A stretch of 64,000 nt of DNA from Paraburkholderia piptadeniae (GTDB lineage: Bacteria > Pseudomonadota > Gammaproteobacteria > Burkholderiales > Burkholderiaceae): the NCBI RefSeq assembly GCF_900007165.1, contig NZ_CYGY02000075.1, positions 3,113 to 67,112 on the forward strand, in the 5' to 3' direction. The notes under the pieces were generated by a model. That model was not told the origin of the DNA and made no database searches. It saw nothing but the letters and a program-made list of their open reading frames with translations. The first letter of the stretch is position 1; every line of letters begins with the position of its first letter. Of this stretch, positions 53,139-62,548 are shown in pieces. Both the position numbers and the translations under genes were made by a program.

Positions 53139-53309
53139 ATGGAATATAAGAGCTGGATGTGCCTGATCTGCGGCTGGATCTACGACGAAGAAGCCGGTTT
53201 GCCAGAGGAAGGAATCGCGCCGGGCACGCGCTGGGAAGATGTTCCCATCAACTGGACCTGCCCCGAGTGCGGCGCGCGCAAGGAAGACTTCGAGATGGTC
53301 CAGATCTGA
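53139..53309 (+). CDS. rubredoxin
   Basis: 56-aa iron-sulfur electron carrier: MEYKSWMCLICGWIYDEEAG contains the first C-x-x-C-G knuckle and TCPECGARKEDFEMVQI the second. The four cysteines bind one Fe. Divergent from thiD and too short for ordinary length cut-offs. In other Burkholderiales rubredoxin sits next to the pil-chp chemosensory genes. Confidence 0.95.
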   Translation: MEYKSWMCLICGWIYDEEAGLPEEGIAPGTRWEDVPINWTCPECGARKEDFEMVQI

Positions 53310-53742
53310 GCGACCCATCGTTCGGCGACGGGCGGCGTTTGTCCATCGCGTGAAGTGAAAGGGCGCAAGACTCGAATTGCATGTTTTCGCGCGGGATGGA
53401 ACATCCGCGCACACGCGGTGTCGCAGGTAACGCGTCACCGGGCTTTCATTGCGCTTTATGGTGCGCTATTGCGCCTGATTGTGGTTTTGGTCCAGCAGGT
53501 GCCGTCTCGTCGGCGTCGACGTTTGCCGACGATCGCCGAAATGCGCGATGGGCGCGCTTGCCGTCTCGCGTAGCCATCGCCGCCAGGCTGTCGCATCGCG
53601 TCTTCAAGTGATCAAAAGACGCGGCGCCGTTTCCGGCCGGGCGTCCGATGGCCCTGCGGTTGCTTTACTTTCGCCACTGCGGCAGTTCGGGCGGCGCCTT
53701 GCGGGTGCACGCCTGACATGCCGGCGTTCCTGCAGCCTGCTC
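53310..53742. other. intergenic gap after rubredoxin
   Basis: About 430 bases without a supported gene. Frames here are Arg-rich shadows. In related genomes pilG/pilH-type response regulators occupy this position, but I see no remnant. Confidence 0.5.
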
Positions 53743-55152
53743 ATGACTCCTCGATCCGCATCGCCCGATACGCTCGACGCTTTACCGAATCCCCGCGGCG
53801 GCGCCGTCCGCCCGGCGGAACAGGCCATTGCCGACGCCCTCGACGCCTTCGACGAGCGTCGCGACATGACTGCGCAGCTGCTCGTCGCGGTGCGCGCGCT
53901 GCGCGAGGCAGGCTGGCTGGCCGCGCAACGTTTTACCGACGCGCTGTTGCTGGTGTCGCCGATGGCCGCCAGCGGTCTCGCCGACGAGGCCCCCGTGCGC
54001 GCCACGTTCGGCGCGGCGTTGCGCGCTTTTCACGCGGCGCTGGAGCGGCGCAATCTGCGCGAGCTGAGCTGCTCGCCCTCGTTGTTCTCGCACTACCAGG
54101 CACTCAGCACCCATATCGCGCAGCACACGCCCGGCTACAGCGTCGCATTCGAAGACATCGCGCTGGCCGGCCGGCCGATTCCGCCCGTCACGCTGCGCTC
54201 GCAGCCCGCGGCGCGTCTCGCGCATGCGCGGGCCCGCTACGAGCAGGCGCTGCTGCCCGTGCTGCGCTCGAAGGGCAATGTCGGCACGAGCGCGGTGGCA
54301 GGCGCCGTCAACGCCGCGCTCGTCGATCTCGACGCATGTCTTGCCGAACTGACGGGCCCCGATCCATACGACTTCTGGCGTCTCGCGTCCGCTTGCGCCC
54401 GCGCTTTCCGCGCACGCGGCCTGCCGATCGAAGACGCCGAAACGCGGCGTTTCTATGCGCGCTGCAATCTGGCGCTCGCGGACGCGGCGCGGGGCATCCC
54501 CCTCGCGCCGCGCTCGCTAGTGCGCGCGACGCTCGCGCTTTTGTGGCGCGACTACGCGCTTTTCGGCGCCGCCGCCGAAGACACCGAACACGTCGAATTG
54601 CTGCGCGACTACGGTCTGACGGTGGACTGGCATGTCGCGGGCACGCAGGCGTCGGAGGCACTATGGGAGGCGGGCGCGCACCAGGCCGAGGCATTGGCCG
54701 CGCAGGCCGCGGTGACGCGCGAGCTGGGCGTGCTCACGGTCAATGCCAACGCCTACGAGGACTTCTTGCAGACGGCCGATGGCGCGATCGTCGCGCTGAC
54801 CGACCATGCGCGCGCCGCGGACAACCCACAGAAGGCCGACCCAAGCGCCGCGCTGCAGGCGGGCGATGCCGCGTACCGGCTGGGCGCGGCGGCGTCCGCG
54901 CTCGGACTGGGCCAGGTGGCGCTGCTCGCCGATGCGCTCGGGCTTGCGTGGCGTCGTCGCGCGCACGCTGGCGTGTCGACGCCCGCGGTTCGCGCACATG
55001 TCGCCGTCGATGCGCCCGGCGCGCCTTCGCTCGAAGCCGCCGCCGAGGCGCTGCGCGCGATGTTGCATAAGGTGGCGGCGGGTGTCGCGCCGCAGTCCGC
55101 GACGACCGCTCTCTCGGCGCTCACGCACGCGATCGAGCAGGGCGTCGCGTAG
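53743..55152 (+). CDS. Ala-rich helical protein, possible ChpA-like chemosensory relic
   Basis: About 469 aa, 20% or more Ala, predicted all-helical, without membrane segments, kinase or receiver motifs. No firmly recognised domain. Lines such as FHAALERRNLRELSCSPSLF and YEQALLPVLRSKGNVGTSA repeat a helical hairpin pattern reminiscent of the N-terminal Hpt-like region of ChpA. Position between rubredoxin and yqgE is where Pil-Chp genes lie in relatives. Start at ATG 53743 is tentative; ribosome site weak. Function uncertain. Confidence 0.65.
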   Translation: MTPRSASPDTLDALPNPRGGAVRPAEQAIADALDAFDERRDMTAQLLVAVRALREAGWLAAQRFTDALLLVSPMAASGLADEAPVRATFGAALRAFHAALERRNLRELSCSPSLFSHYQALSTHIAQHTPGYSVAFEDIALAGRPIPPVTLRSQPAARLAHARARYEQALLPVLRSKGNVGTSAVAGAVNAALVDLDACLAELTGPDPYDFWRLASACARAFRARGLPIEDAETRRFYARCNLALADAARGIPLAPRSLVRATLALLWRDYALFGAAAEDTEHVELLRDYGLTVDWHVAGTQASEALWEAGAHQAEALAAQAAVTRELGVLTVNANAYEDFLQTADGAIVALTDHARAADNPQKADPSAALQAGDAAYRLGAAASALGLGQVALLADALGLAWRRRAHAGVSTPAVRAHVAVDAPGAPSLEAAAEALRAMLHKVAAGVAPQSATTALSALTHAIEQGVA

Positions 55153-55415
55153 CGAGTCGAAGCTCACGCGGGTTGAATGGGGACGGTCACTTGTCCTATG
55201 CCATTCGCCGCGCGATAGCGCACGTTCCTCTTGCCCGGCGAGGGCGAAGCGCGTGATAGAGTGCAGTTTCATGAACTGCGGTTTTTGCCGGCCGCGCGCC
55301 GATGCACAGAGGCTGCGCACAGGTTGCAAGCGTGGCGCGCTGTACGATCCGGCAGGCCTCCGTGTATGAGGCCGGAAGCCCGCAGTTGCGCACCGTCTTT
55401 GCTAAAATTCGACCT

Positions 55416-55991
55416 ATGCCCAAGAGTAACGATCGCATCAATCTGACCAACCAGTTCCTGATCGCCATGCCGAACATGGCGGACCCCACGTTTTCAGGAA
55501 CGGTGGTCTACCTTTGCGATCACAGCGAGCGTGGCGCGCTTGGCCTCGTCATCAACAGGCCAACCGATATCGACCTTCAGGCGCTCTTCAATCGCATCGA
55601 TCTCAAGCTCGAAATCGAACCTTTGCTGCATGTTCCCGTGTATTTCGGCGGCCCCGTGCAAACGGAACGCGGCTTCGTGCTGCATGACGCATCGGAAAGC
55701 ACTTATACGTCGTCGATGCAGGTGCCAGGCGGGCTCGAAATGACCACGTCGAAAGACGTACTGGAAGCCGTCGCGAGCGGCAAGGGCCCGCAGCGCTTCC
55801 TGCTGACGCTCGGTCATGCCGGCTGGGGCGCGGGCCAGCTCGAAGAAGAAATCTCGAAGAACGGTTGGCTCACCGTTCAGGCCGATCCGAAAATCGTGTT
55901 CGACGTGCCCGCCGAAGACCGCTTCGAAGCCGCGCTCGCACTGCTCGGCATTTCGTCGTCGATGCTCTCCGGCGAAGCGGGTCACGCATGA
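55416..55991 (+). CDS. YqgE/AlgH family protein (UPF0301)
   Basis: 191 aa. LTNQFLIAMPNMADPTFSGTVVYLCDHSE is the family start, and GALGLVINRPTDIDL, VYFGGPVQTERGFVLH and LLTLGHAGWGAGQLEEEI the conserved blocks. Molecular role not established. Start at ATG 55416, not the longer frame from 55302. Stop overlaps ruvX (ATGA), as in most proteobacteria. Confidence 0.95.
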   Translation: MPKSNDRINLTNQFLIAMPNMADPTFSGTVVYLCDHSERGALGLVINRPTDIDLQALFNRIDLKLEIEPLLHVPVYFGGPVQTERGFVLHDASESTYTSSMQVPGGLEMTTSKDVLEAVASGKGPQRFLLTLGHAGWGAGQLEEEISKNGWLTVQADPKIVFDVPAEDRFEAALALLGISSSMLSGEAGHA

Positions 55992-56428
55992 GCGACATAG
56001 CCGGACGTGAAGCGACGCTGCTTGCGTTCGACTATGGCGAAAAACGCATCGGCGTCGCCGTCGGCAATTCACTGACGCGCAGCGCGCGGCCCCTCGTCGT
56101 TCTGCAAAACCGCAATCGCGAATACCGTTTCGAAGCCGTCGGCAAACTGATCGACGAATGGAAGCCCGATGCGCTCGTCGTCGGGCTGCCGATGCATCCC
56201 GATGGCACCGCGCATGAACGAACCCAGCTTGCCAAGCGCTTCGGCAATCAACTGAACGGGCGTTTCAATCTTCCCGTCTCGTGGGTCGACGAGCGCTATT
56301 CGTCCGTCGAAGCGGAGGCGGGCATCCGCAGCGGGACGAGACAGGCCGGCATGCTCGACGCCGAAGCTGCGTGCATCATTCTTCAGCAATATCTGGACGG
56401 ACTTTCCGACGATCATGAGTTCCATTGA
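55988..56428 (+). CDS. ruvX: Holliday-junction resolvase-like RuvX/YqgF
   Basis: 146-aa RNase H-fold nuclease homologue implicated in 16S rRNA 5' maturation. LLAFDYGEKRIGVAVGN carries the first catalytic Asp, VVGLPMHPDGT and WVDERYSSVEAE the second motif, and MLDAEAACIILQQYL the last Asp. Overlaps yqgE at its start and pyrR by 14 nt at its end, so translation is coupled. Confidence 0.96.
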   Translation: MSDIAGREATLLAFDYGEKRIGVAVGNSLTRSARPLVVLQNRNREYRFEAVGKLIDEWKPDALVVGLPMHPDGTAHERTQLAKRFGNQLNGRFNLPVSWVDERYSSVEAEAGIRSGTRQAGMLDAEAACIILQQYLDGLSDDHEFH

Positions 56429-56927
56429 CGCCGAGGCGTTTTATCGCGCCGTGCTCGAACAGATTCGCGCCGCATACGGCGACGCGCTCGGTGGTCCCGA
56501 CGGCGCGGTGCTCGCCGGCATCTACAGCGGCGGCGCATGGCTCGCCGAGCGGCTCGCCAAGGACCTGAACGTCGCGACGTTCGGCGTCGTCAACGTCGCG
56601 CTGCATCGCGACGACTACGCGAAGAAAGGTCTGCACACGCAGGCGAGCCCGACTTCGTTGCCGTTCGAAGTCGACAACCGCCGCATCGTGCTCATCGACG
56701 ACGTGCTGTACACGGGCCGCACCGTGCGCGCCGCATTGAACGAACTGTACGACTACGGGCGCCCCGCAGCCGTCGAACTCGCCGTGCTCGCCGACCGTGG
56801 CGGGCGCGAGTTGCCAGTGGCCGCGGGCTTCGTCGGCGGCACGGTCGAAGTGCCGGCGAATGCGACGCTCGTGCTCGCGCGCGATGGCGAACGCTTCACG
56901 TTTCACACCGAGCCGCGCGTGGATTGA
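56415..56927 (+). CDS. pyrR: PyrR bifunctional regulator/uracil phosphoribosyltransferase
   Basis: 170 aa. PRPP-binding loop RIVLIDDVLYTGRTVRAAL near residue 95, start AYGDALGGPDGAVLAGIYSGG. Begins inside the ruvX end. In proteobacteria an RNA-binding attenuator role is not established; UPRTase activity is likely. Confidence 0.94.
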   Translation: MSSIDAEAFYRAVLEQIRAAYGDALGGPDGAVLAGIYSGGAWLAERLAKDLNVATFGVVNVALHRDDYAKKGLHTQASPTSLPFEVDNRRIVLIDDVLYTGRTVRAALNELYDYGRPAAVELAVLADRGGRELPVAAGFVGGTVEVPANATLVLARDGERFTFHTEPRVD

Positions 56928-57122
56928 GCGCGCTCGCGCGAGCAGGACGGCAACATCCGAAGCAGGGCATCGAAAATGTGGCGCGTATAGCGCACGTAGC
57001 ATGCCACCAGCGCGAGCACAGGTCGAAAGAGATCCATACCTCGCAGCGGCATCCGAAAAGCGGCACCGCAACGCAACACACCAAAGCACCACCCGCAGTC
57101 CCAAGTCTGATTCAGGAACACC

Positions 57123-58163
57123 ATGAACACGCCCAACCCGGTTTCCCAAGGTTCCACCGATTCGAACGATAGCGCGGCGTCAGCGGGCCGTTTTCGCTAC
57201 GGTTTCCTGAAGGGCAATCCGCAGCTCACGAAGAACGGCGAGCTGAAGCATCTGCTGACTATCGAAGGCCTCCCGCGCGCGATCGTCAGCCATATTCTCG
57301 ATACGGCCGAGCAGTTCGTCAGCGTGACCGACCGCGAGGTGAAGAAGGTGCCGCTGTTGCGCGGCAAGTCGGTGTTCAACCTGTTCTTCGAAAACTCGAC
57401 GCGCACCCGTACCACGTTCGAGATCGCCGCGAAGCGGCTGTCGGCGGACGTGATCAATCTGAACATCAACGCTTCGTCGACGAGCAAGGGCGAGTCGCTG
57501 CTCGACACGATCAACAACCTGTCGGCAATGCATGCCGACATGTTCGTCGTGCGCCACGCATCGAGCGGCGCGCCGTATCTGATCGCCGAGCACTGCGCGC
57601 CGCACGTGCACGTGATCAACGCCGGCGACGGCCGGCACGCGCATCCCACTCAGGGTCTGCTCGACATGTACACGATCCGCCATTACAAGCGCGACTTCAC
57701 GAATCTGCGCGTGGCGATCGTCGGCGACATTCTGCATTCGCGCGTTGCGCGCTCCGATATTCACGCGCTCACCACGCTCGGCGTGCCCGAAGTGCGCGCG
57801 ATCGGTCCGCGCACGCTGTTGCCGGGCGGTCTCGAGCAGATGGGCGTGCGCGTGTTCCATAACCTCGACGAAGGCCTGAAGGACGTCGACGTCGTCATCA
57901 TGCTGCGTTTGCAGAACGAGCGGATGAGCGGCGCGCTGCTGCCGTCGGCGCAGGAGTACTTCAAGAGCTGGGGGCTGACGCCCGAGCGTCTCGCGCTCGC
58001 GAAGCCCGATGCGATCGTGATGCACCCGGGCCCGATGAATCGCGGTGTCGAAATCGATTCGCAGGTCGCCGACGGGCCTCAATCGGTGATCCTCAATCAG
58101 GTGACGTTCGGCATCGCGGTGCGCATGGCGGTGATGGGCATCGTCGCGGGCAACAACGACTGA
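57123..58163 (+). CDS. pyrB: aspartate carbamoyltransferase catalytic subunit
   Basis: 346 aa. Carbamoyl-phosphate motif FENSTRTRTTFEIAAKRL near residue 90; HPTQGLLDMYTI near 180; RLQNERMSG and MHPGPMNRGVEI late. About 25 residues longer at the N-terminus than E. coli PyrB. Condenses carbamoyl phosphate with aspartate. Next gene encodes a dihydroorotase homologue, the arrangement of the PyrB-PyrC' complex in Pseudomonas. Confidence 0.97.
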   Translation: MNTPNPVSQGSTDSNDSAASAGRFRYGFLKGNPQLTKNGELKHLLTIEGLPRAIVSHILDTAEQFVSVTDREVKKVPLLRGKSVFNLFFENSTRTRTTFEIAAKRLSADVINLNINASSTSKGESLLDTINNLSAMHADMFVVRHASSGAPYLIAEHCAPHVHVINAGDGRHAHPTQGLLDMYTIRHYKRDFTNLRVAIVGDILHSRVARSDIHALTTLGVPEVRAIGPRTLLPGGLEQMGVRVFHNLDEGLKDVDVVIMLRLQNERMSGALLPSAQEYFKSWGLTPERLALAKPDAIVMHPGPMNRGVEIDSQVADGPQSVILNQVTFGIAVRMAVMGIVAGNND

Positions 58164-58219
58164 TCCGCGGACAGTTCGCACAACCACATCAGGCACAGGC
58201 AGGTAACAAAAGGCAGCGC

Positions 58220-59497
58220 ATGAAGATCCATATTCAAGGCGGCACACTGATCGATCCGGTCGCGGGCACCGAACAGCAACAGGACGTATTCATCGCGGCG
58301 GCCAAGATCGTCGCGCTCGGCAGCGCGCCTGCCGATTTCAACGCGGCAAAGACGATCGACGCAAAGGGCCTTTATGTGGCGCCCGGTTTCGTCGATCTGT
58401 CGGCTCGGCTGCGCGAACCCGGCTATGAGCACAAGGCGACGCTCGAATCGGAAATGGCCGCGGCGCTCGCGGGTGGCGTGACGACCCTTGTGTGTCCGCC
58501 CGACACCGATCCCGTACTCGACGAGCCGGGCCTCGTCGAAATGCTCAAGTTCCGCGCGCGCAATCTTAATCGCGCGCATGTGTATCCGCTGGGCGCGCTG
58601 ACGGTCGGCCTCAAGGGACAGGTGATCACCGAGATGGTCGAGCTGACGGAAGCCGGCTGCGTCGGCTTCTCGCAGGCCGACACGCCGATCGTCGATACGC
58701 AGGTGCTCCTGCGGGCGCTGCAGTACGCGAACACGTATGGCTATACCGCGTGGCTGCGTCCGCAGGATGCCTATCTCGCGAAGGGCGGCGTCGCGGCGAG
58801 CGGACCGCTCGCGTCACGCCTCGGTCTGTCGGGCGTGCCCGTATCGGCGGAAACGATCGCGCTGCATACGATTTTCGAACTCGTCCGCGTGACGGGCGCG
58901 CGCGTGCATCTGTCGCACGTGTCCTCGGGCGCGGGCGTCGCGCTCATGAGCGCGGCGAAGGCTGAAGGCCTGCCCGTCACCTGCGACGTCACGATCAATC
59001 ACGTGCATCTGATCGACATCGACATCGGTTATTTCGATTCGCAATTCCGGCTCGATCCGCCGCTGCGCTCGCAACGCGACCGCGAGGCGATTCGCGCGGG
59101 TCTGCTCGACGGCACAATCGACGCGATCTGTTCGGACCATACGCCCGTCGACGACGACGAAAAGCTGCTGCCGTTCGCAGAGGCGACGCCGGGCGCAACG
59201 GGGCTCGAACTGCTGCTGTCGCTGACGGTCAAGTGGGCGGATGAGGCGGGCGTTTCGCTCGCGAAGGCGCTGAATCGCATCACGGCCGCGCCTGCCGACG
59301 TGTTGAAGCTGCCCGCTGGCCGCATCGAAGCCGGCGCAACCGCCGACCTGTGCGTGTTCGACCGCGGCGCGCATTGGCGCGTCGAGCCTCGCGCACTGAA
59401 GAGCCAGGGGCACAACACGCCGTTCCTCGGCTACGAGCTGCCGGCGCGCGTGCGTGCGACGGTTGTCGGCGGGCAGGTTGCGTTCGAGCAGCGCTGA
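58220..59497 (+). CDS. pyrC: dihydroorotase homologue PyrC' (probably non-catalytic)
   Basis: 425-aa amidohydrolase-fold protein. Where active dihydroorotases have D-L-H-V-H-L-R-E-P-G, this protein reads GFVDLSARLREPGYEH: Ser61 and Arg63 replace the two metal-binding histidines. Later parts (HVSSGAGV, DVTINHVHLID, AICSDHTPVDDDEK) are retained. Loss of the H-x-H pair and position right behind pyrB match PyrC', which in Pseudomonas holds the aspartate carbamoyltransferase dodecamer together without activity. A true PyrC should be elsewhere. Confidence 0.9.
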   Translation: MKIHIQGGTLIDPVAGTEQQQDVFIAAAKIVALGSAPADFNAAKTIDAKGLYVAPGFVDLSARLREPGYEHKATLESEMAAALAGGVTTLVCPPDTDPVLDEPGLVEMLKFRARNLNRAHVYPLGALTVGLKGQVITEMVELTEAGCVGFSQADTPIVDTQVLLRALQYANTYGYTAWLRPQDAYLAKGGVAASGPLASRLGLSGVPVSAETIALHTIFELVRVTGARVHLSHVSSGAGVALMSAAKAEGLPVTCDVTINHVHLIDIDIGYFDSQFRLDPPLRSQRDREAIRAGLLDGTIDAICSDHTPVDDDEKLLPFAEATPGATGLELLLSLTVKWADEAGVSLAKALNRITAAPADVLKLPAGRIEAGATADLCVFDRGAHWRVEPRALKSQGHNTPFLGYELPARVRATVVGGQVAFEQR

Positions 59498-59558
59498 CAA
59501 AGCCGGGCGTTGGCAGAGAAGCGGAAAAGAAACGGAAGGTAAGCGGAAGACTCCAATC

Positions 59559-60410
59559 ATGAAGCTCGCATTTCGCAAGGTTCGGCTGGTCGTGCATCTG
59601 CTGTGCGGCATGTGGACCGTCTGGACGCGTTTTCCTCGTGCGACTGCGCAGCAGCGTCTGGAACTGAATCGCGCCTGGTCGGTGCGTATGTTGCAGCTGT
59701 GCGGCATGCGCCTCGTCGTGCACAACGATGGCGTGCGGCTCGATGAAGGCGTGCTGGTCGTCGCGAATCACATTTCGTGGATCGACATCTACGTGATCAA
59801 CGCGTGGCGGCCGACGCCGTTCGTATCGAAGGCGGAGATCCGCAGGTGGCCGATCGTCGGCTGGTGCGCGCAGCAACTGGGCACCGTGTTCATTCAGCGC
59901 GAGAAGCGCAGCGACGCGAAGCGCATCATGCACGAACTCGCCGACCGGCTGAACGCGGGCGAGCTGATGTGCGTGTTTCCGGAAGGCACCACGTCCGACG
60001 GCACTCAACTGCTGCCGTTTCACGCGAACATGTTCCAGGCGCCCGTATCGGCGTCACGCCCCGTGCAGCCCCTTTGCCTGATGTACGAGGATGCGCAGGG
60101 GCGGCAATCGACGGCGCCTGCGTATATCGGCGAGATGTCGTTGGGTGAATCGCTCGATGCGCTGTTGCGCGGCGGCCCGCTGACCGCGCATGTGTATGTC
60201 GGCGCGCCGCTCGCGCCGGGCGCCGACCGGCGCTTGCTGGCGGCCGAGGCGCAGGCTTCCGTGCGAGCGGCGCTCGCCGCGTTGCAAGACCCGGAAGCTC
60301 GCCGCGCCGGACAGATCGCCGATCGGACTCAGGAGTTCATCGATGCGAGCGTGGTTCAATCAAAGGAACCGCTGGGTGGTTCGGACGTTGACCTGACGCG
60401 CCACGCGTAA
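59559..60410 (+). CDS. plsC: 1-acylglycerol-3-phosphate O-acyltransferase
   Basis: 283-aa membrane-associated acyltransferase making phosphatidic acid. N-terminal membrane segment VRLVVHLLCGMWTVW; catalytic H-x4-D in VVANHISWIDIYV; second motif FVFPEGTTSDG-like CVFPEGTTSDGTQ. ATG 59559 chosen; overlapping upstream extension discarded. Follows pyrC by 61 nt. Confidence 0.93.
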   Translation: MKLAFRKVRLVVHLLCGMWTVWTRFPRATAQQRLELNRAWSVRMLQLCGMRLVVHNDGVRLDEGVLVVANHISWIDIYVINAWRPTPFVSKAEIRRWPIVGWCAQQLGTVFIQREKRSDAKRIMHELADRLNAGELMCVFPEGTTSDGTQLLPFHANMFQAPVSASRPVQPLCLMYEDAQGRQSTAPAYIGEMSLGESLDALLRGGPLTAHVYVGAPLAPGADRRLLAAEAQASVRAALAALQDPEARRAGQIADRTQEFIDASVVQSKEPLGGSDVDLTRHA

Positions 60411-60426
60411 CGGTTCAGGGCGCCAA

Positions 60427-61275
60427 TCAGTCGACGACGGCGCGGCAGCCTTCGCATTCCACCTGTGTGACCGTGCGTTCGGCGGGCGACTGCGCCAGCC
60501 GGACGGCCGTCAGTTGTTCGCCCCATACACAACCCGAATCGAGTCCGATCAGGTTGTCGCGCATCATCAGGCCGAGCGCGGCCCAGTGTCCGCAGACGAT
60601 CGTGATGTTCTCCGTCTTGCGCCCAGGCACGTCGAACCACGGCATGAAGCCCTTCGGCGCAGAGTTGATGCCGCCGCTCGACGAAAAATCCATTACGCCA
60701 TCGACATTGCAAAAGCGCATGCGCGTGAGCGCGGTACAGGTGATGCGCAGCCGGTCGAGGCCTTTGAGGCCCGGCGTCCACTGGTTCGGCTCGTTGCCGT
60801 ACAGCCCCGCGAGCGTCTCTTTCCAGCTCGGTGCGCGCAACGCGCGTTGCAGGTCGTCGGCGAGCTCCATCGTCAGATCGACATCCCACTGCGGCAGCAC
60901 GCCAGCGTGCACGAGCAGAATGTCGTTTTCGTAGTGAGCGAGCGGCCGGTGGCGAACCCAGTCGATCAGGTCTTCCGCATCGGGCGCAGCCAGAATATCG
61001 TCGATCGTGTCCCCTTTCTTGGACCTGCGGATGCCCGCGTACACGGCGAGAAGGTGCAGGTCGTGATTGCCGAGCACGGGAACGGCGCGATCGCCCATCT
61101 CGATGATGTCGCGCAGCGTTGCAAGCGATTCGCCGCCACGGTTGATCAGGTCCCCAGCGAACCACAGTGGAGCGTCGGCAGGCGGCGCCGCTTTGGCGAG
61201 AAGCTGCTGAAACTGTGTGCGGCAACCTTGCAGATCGCCAAAAGCGAGTGCAGGGGGCTTCAGGAATGCTGTCAT
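60427..61275 (-). CDS. apaH: diadenosine tetraphosphatase
   Basis: 282-aa metallophosphatase hydrolysing Ap4A to ADP. Metal motifs FGDLQGC, WFAGDLINRGGES and VLGNHDLHLLAV lie in the first 80 residues, and VCGHWAALGLM supplies later His ligands. Convergent with plsC, divergent from the rfb operon. Confidence 0.95.
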   Translation of the reverse strand: MTAFLKPPALAFGDLQGCRTQFQQLLAKAAPPADAPLWFAGDLINRGGESLATLRDIIEMGDRAVPVLGNHDLHLLAVYAGIRRSKKGDTIDDILAAPDAEDLIDWVRHRPLAHYENDILLVHAGVLPQWDVDLTMELADDLQRALRAPSWKETLAGLYGNEPNQWTPGLKGLDRLRITCTALTRMRFCNVDGVMDFSSSGGINSAPKGFMPWFDVPGRKTENITIVCGHWAALGLMMRDNLIGLDSGCVWGEQLTAVRLAQSPAERTVTQVECEGCRAVVD

Positions 61276-61474
61276 CGTGTCGATATTCCAGTGTGTCCGA
61301 TTGTCGGAAATATTGTGCGGTTGCTAGCAGAAGTGTCGCCGCGGCGTCCTCACAATGGCGTCACGGCGTCACTGCGGGCCGGCAGCGAGCGCATGACAGC
61401 GTGCCATAATAACGCGTTACCGGGTGGGGTATGCCCGTACCGCCGGTCGCTGCTGGTGCAACTGAGAGGAAAAT

Positions 61475-62539
61475 ATGATTCTGGTTACGGGGGGCGCCGG
61501 CTTCATCGGTGCAAACTTTGTGCTGGACTGGTTTCGCCAAGGCAGCGAGCCTGTCGTCAACGTCGACAAGCTGACATACGCAGGCAACGCCACCACCCTG
61601 GCGCCGTTGTCTGCTGATGAGCGCCACATTTTTGCGCACATCGACATTTGCGACGCCGCTGCGCTCGCCGCGTTGTTCGCCAGGCATCGGCCGCGCGCCG
61701 TCGTCCATTTTGCAGCAGAGAGCCACGTTGACCGCTCCATCCGTGGGCCGGGCGAATTCGTGCAGACGAACGTCGTCGGCACTTTTATGTTGCTCGAAGC
61801 CGCGCGGGCCTATTGGAACGAACTCGACGCAGGTGAGAAAGCTGCGTTCCGGTTTTTGCACATTTCAACGGATGAGGTCTTCGGCTCGCTCGAACCGGAC
61901 GACCCGCCGTTCAACGAGCGAACGGCGTATGCGCCCAACAGCCCCTATTCGGCGAGCAAGGCTGCATCGGACCACTTCGTCCGCGCCTATCACCACACGT
62001 ACGGTCTTCCTACTCTCACGACCAATTGTTCGAACAACTACGGTCCTTATCAGTTTCCCGAGAAGCTGATCCCGCTGTCGATCACGCGGGCTATCCAGGG
62101 CGAGAAGCTGCCGGTGTACGGCGACGGCAAGAACGTGCGCGACTGGCTGTACGTCGGCGACCACTGCGCCGCGATCCGCACCGTGCTGGAAAGGGGAGTC
62201 GTCGGACGTACCTACAATATCGGCGGCTGGAACGAGAAGACGAACATCGACGTCGTGCGCACGATCTGCGATGTGCTCGACGAGTTGCGCCCGGCAACAT
62301 CGGGTGGTTGTTACGCAGAACAGATCGAGTTCGTCAAGGACCGCCCCGGACACGACCGGCGCTATGCGATCGATGCGTCGCTGATCGAGCGCGAACTGGG
62401 CTGGCGGCCCGCCGAGACCTTCGAAACGGGCATCCGGAAAACGGTGGCCTGGTATCTGGACAATGCCGGGTGGGTCGATGGTGTAACGAGCGGAAGCTAT
62501 CGAGACTGGTTGGACACGCACTACGCGCGGTCGAACTGA
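61475..62539 (+). CDS. rfbB: dTDP-glucose 4,6-dehydratase
   Basis: 354-aa extended SDR. LVTGGAGFIGANFVLDW is the NAD motif; HISTDEVFGSL has the catalytic Thr-Asp-Glu and YSASKAASDHFVRAY the Tyr-x-x-x-Lys. Second step of dTDP-L-rhamnose synthesis. GAGAGGAAAAT precedes the ATG. First gene of rfbBAC. Confidence 0.97.
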   Translation: MILVTGGAGFIGANFVLDWFRQGSEPVVNVDKLTYAGNATTLAPLSADERHIFAHIDICDAAALAALFARHRPRAVVHFAAESHVDRSIRGPGEFVQTNVVGTFMLLEAARAYWNELDAGEKAAFRFLHISTDEVFGSLEPDDPPFNERTAYAPNSPYSASKAASDHFVRAYHHTYGLPTLTTNCSNNYGPYQFPEKLIPLSITRAIQGEKLPVYGDGKNVRDWLYVGDHCAAIRTVLERGVVGRTYNIGGWNEKTNIDVVRTICDVLDELRPATSGGCYAEQIEFVKDRPGHDRRYAIDASLIERELGWRPAETFETGIRKTVAWYLDNAGWVDGVTSGSYRDWLDTHYARSN

Positions 62540-62548
62540 GGGCACGAT

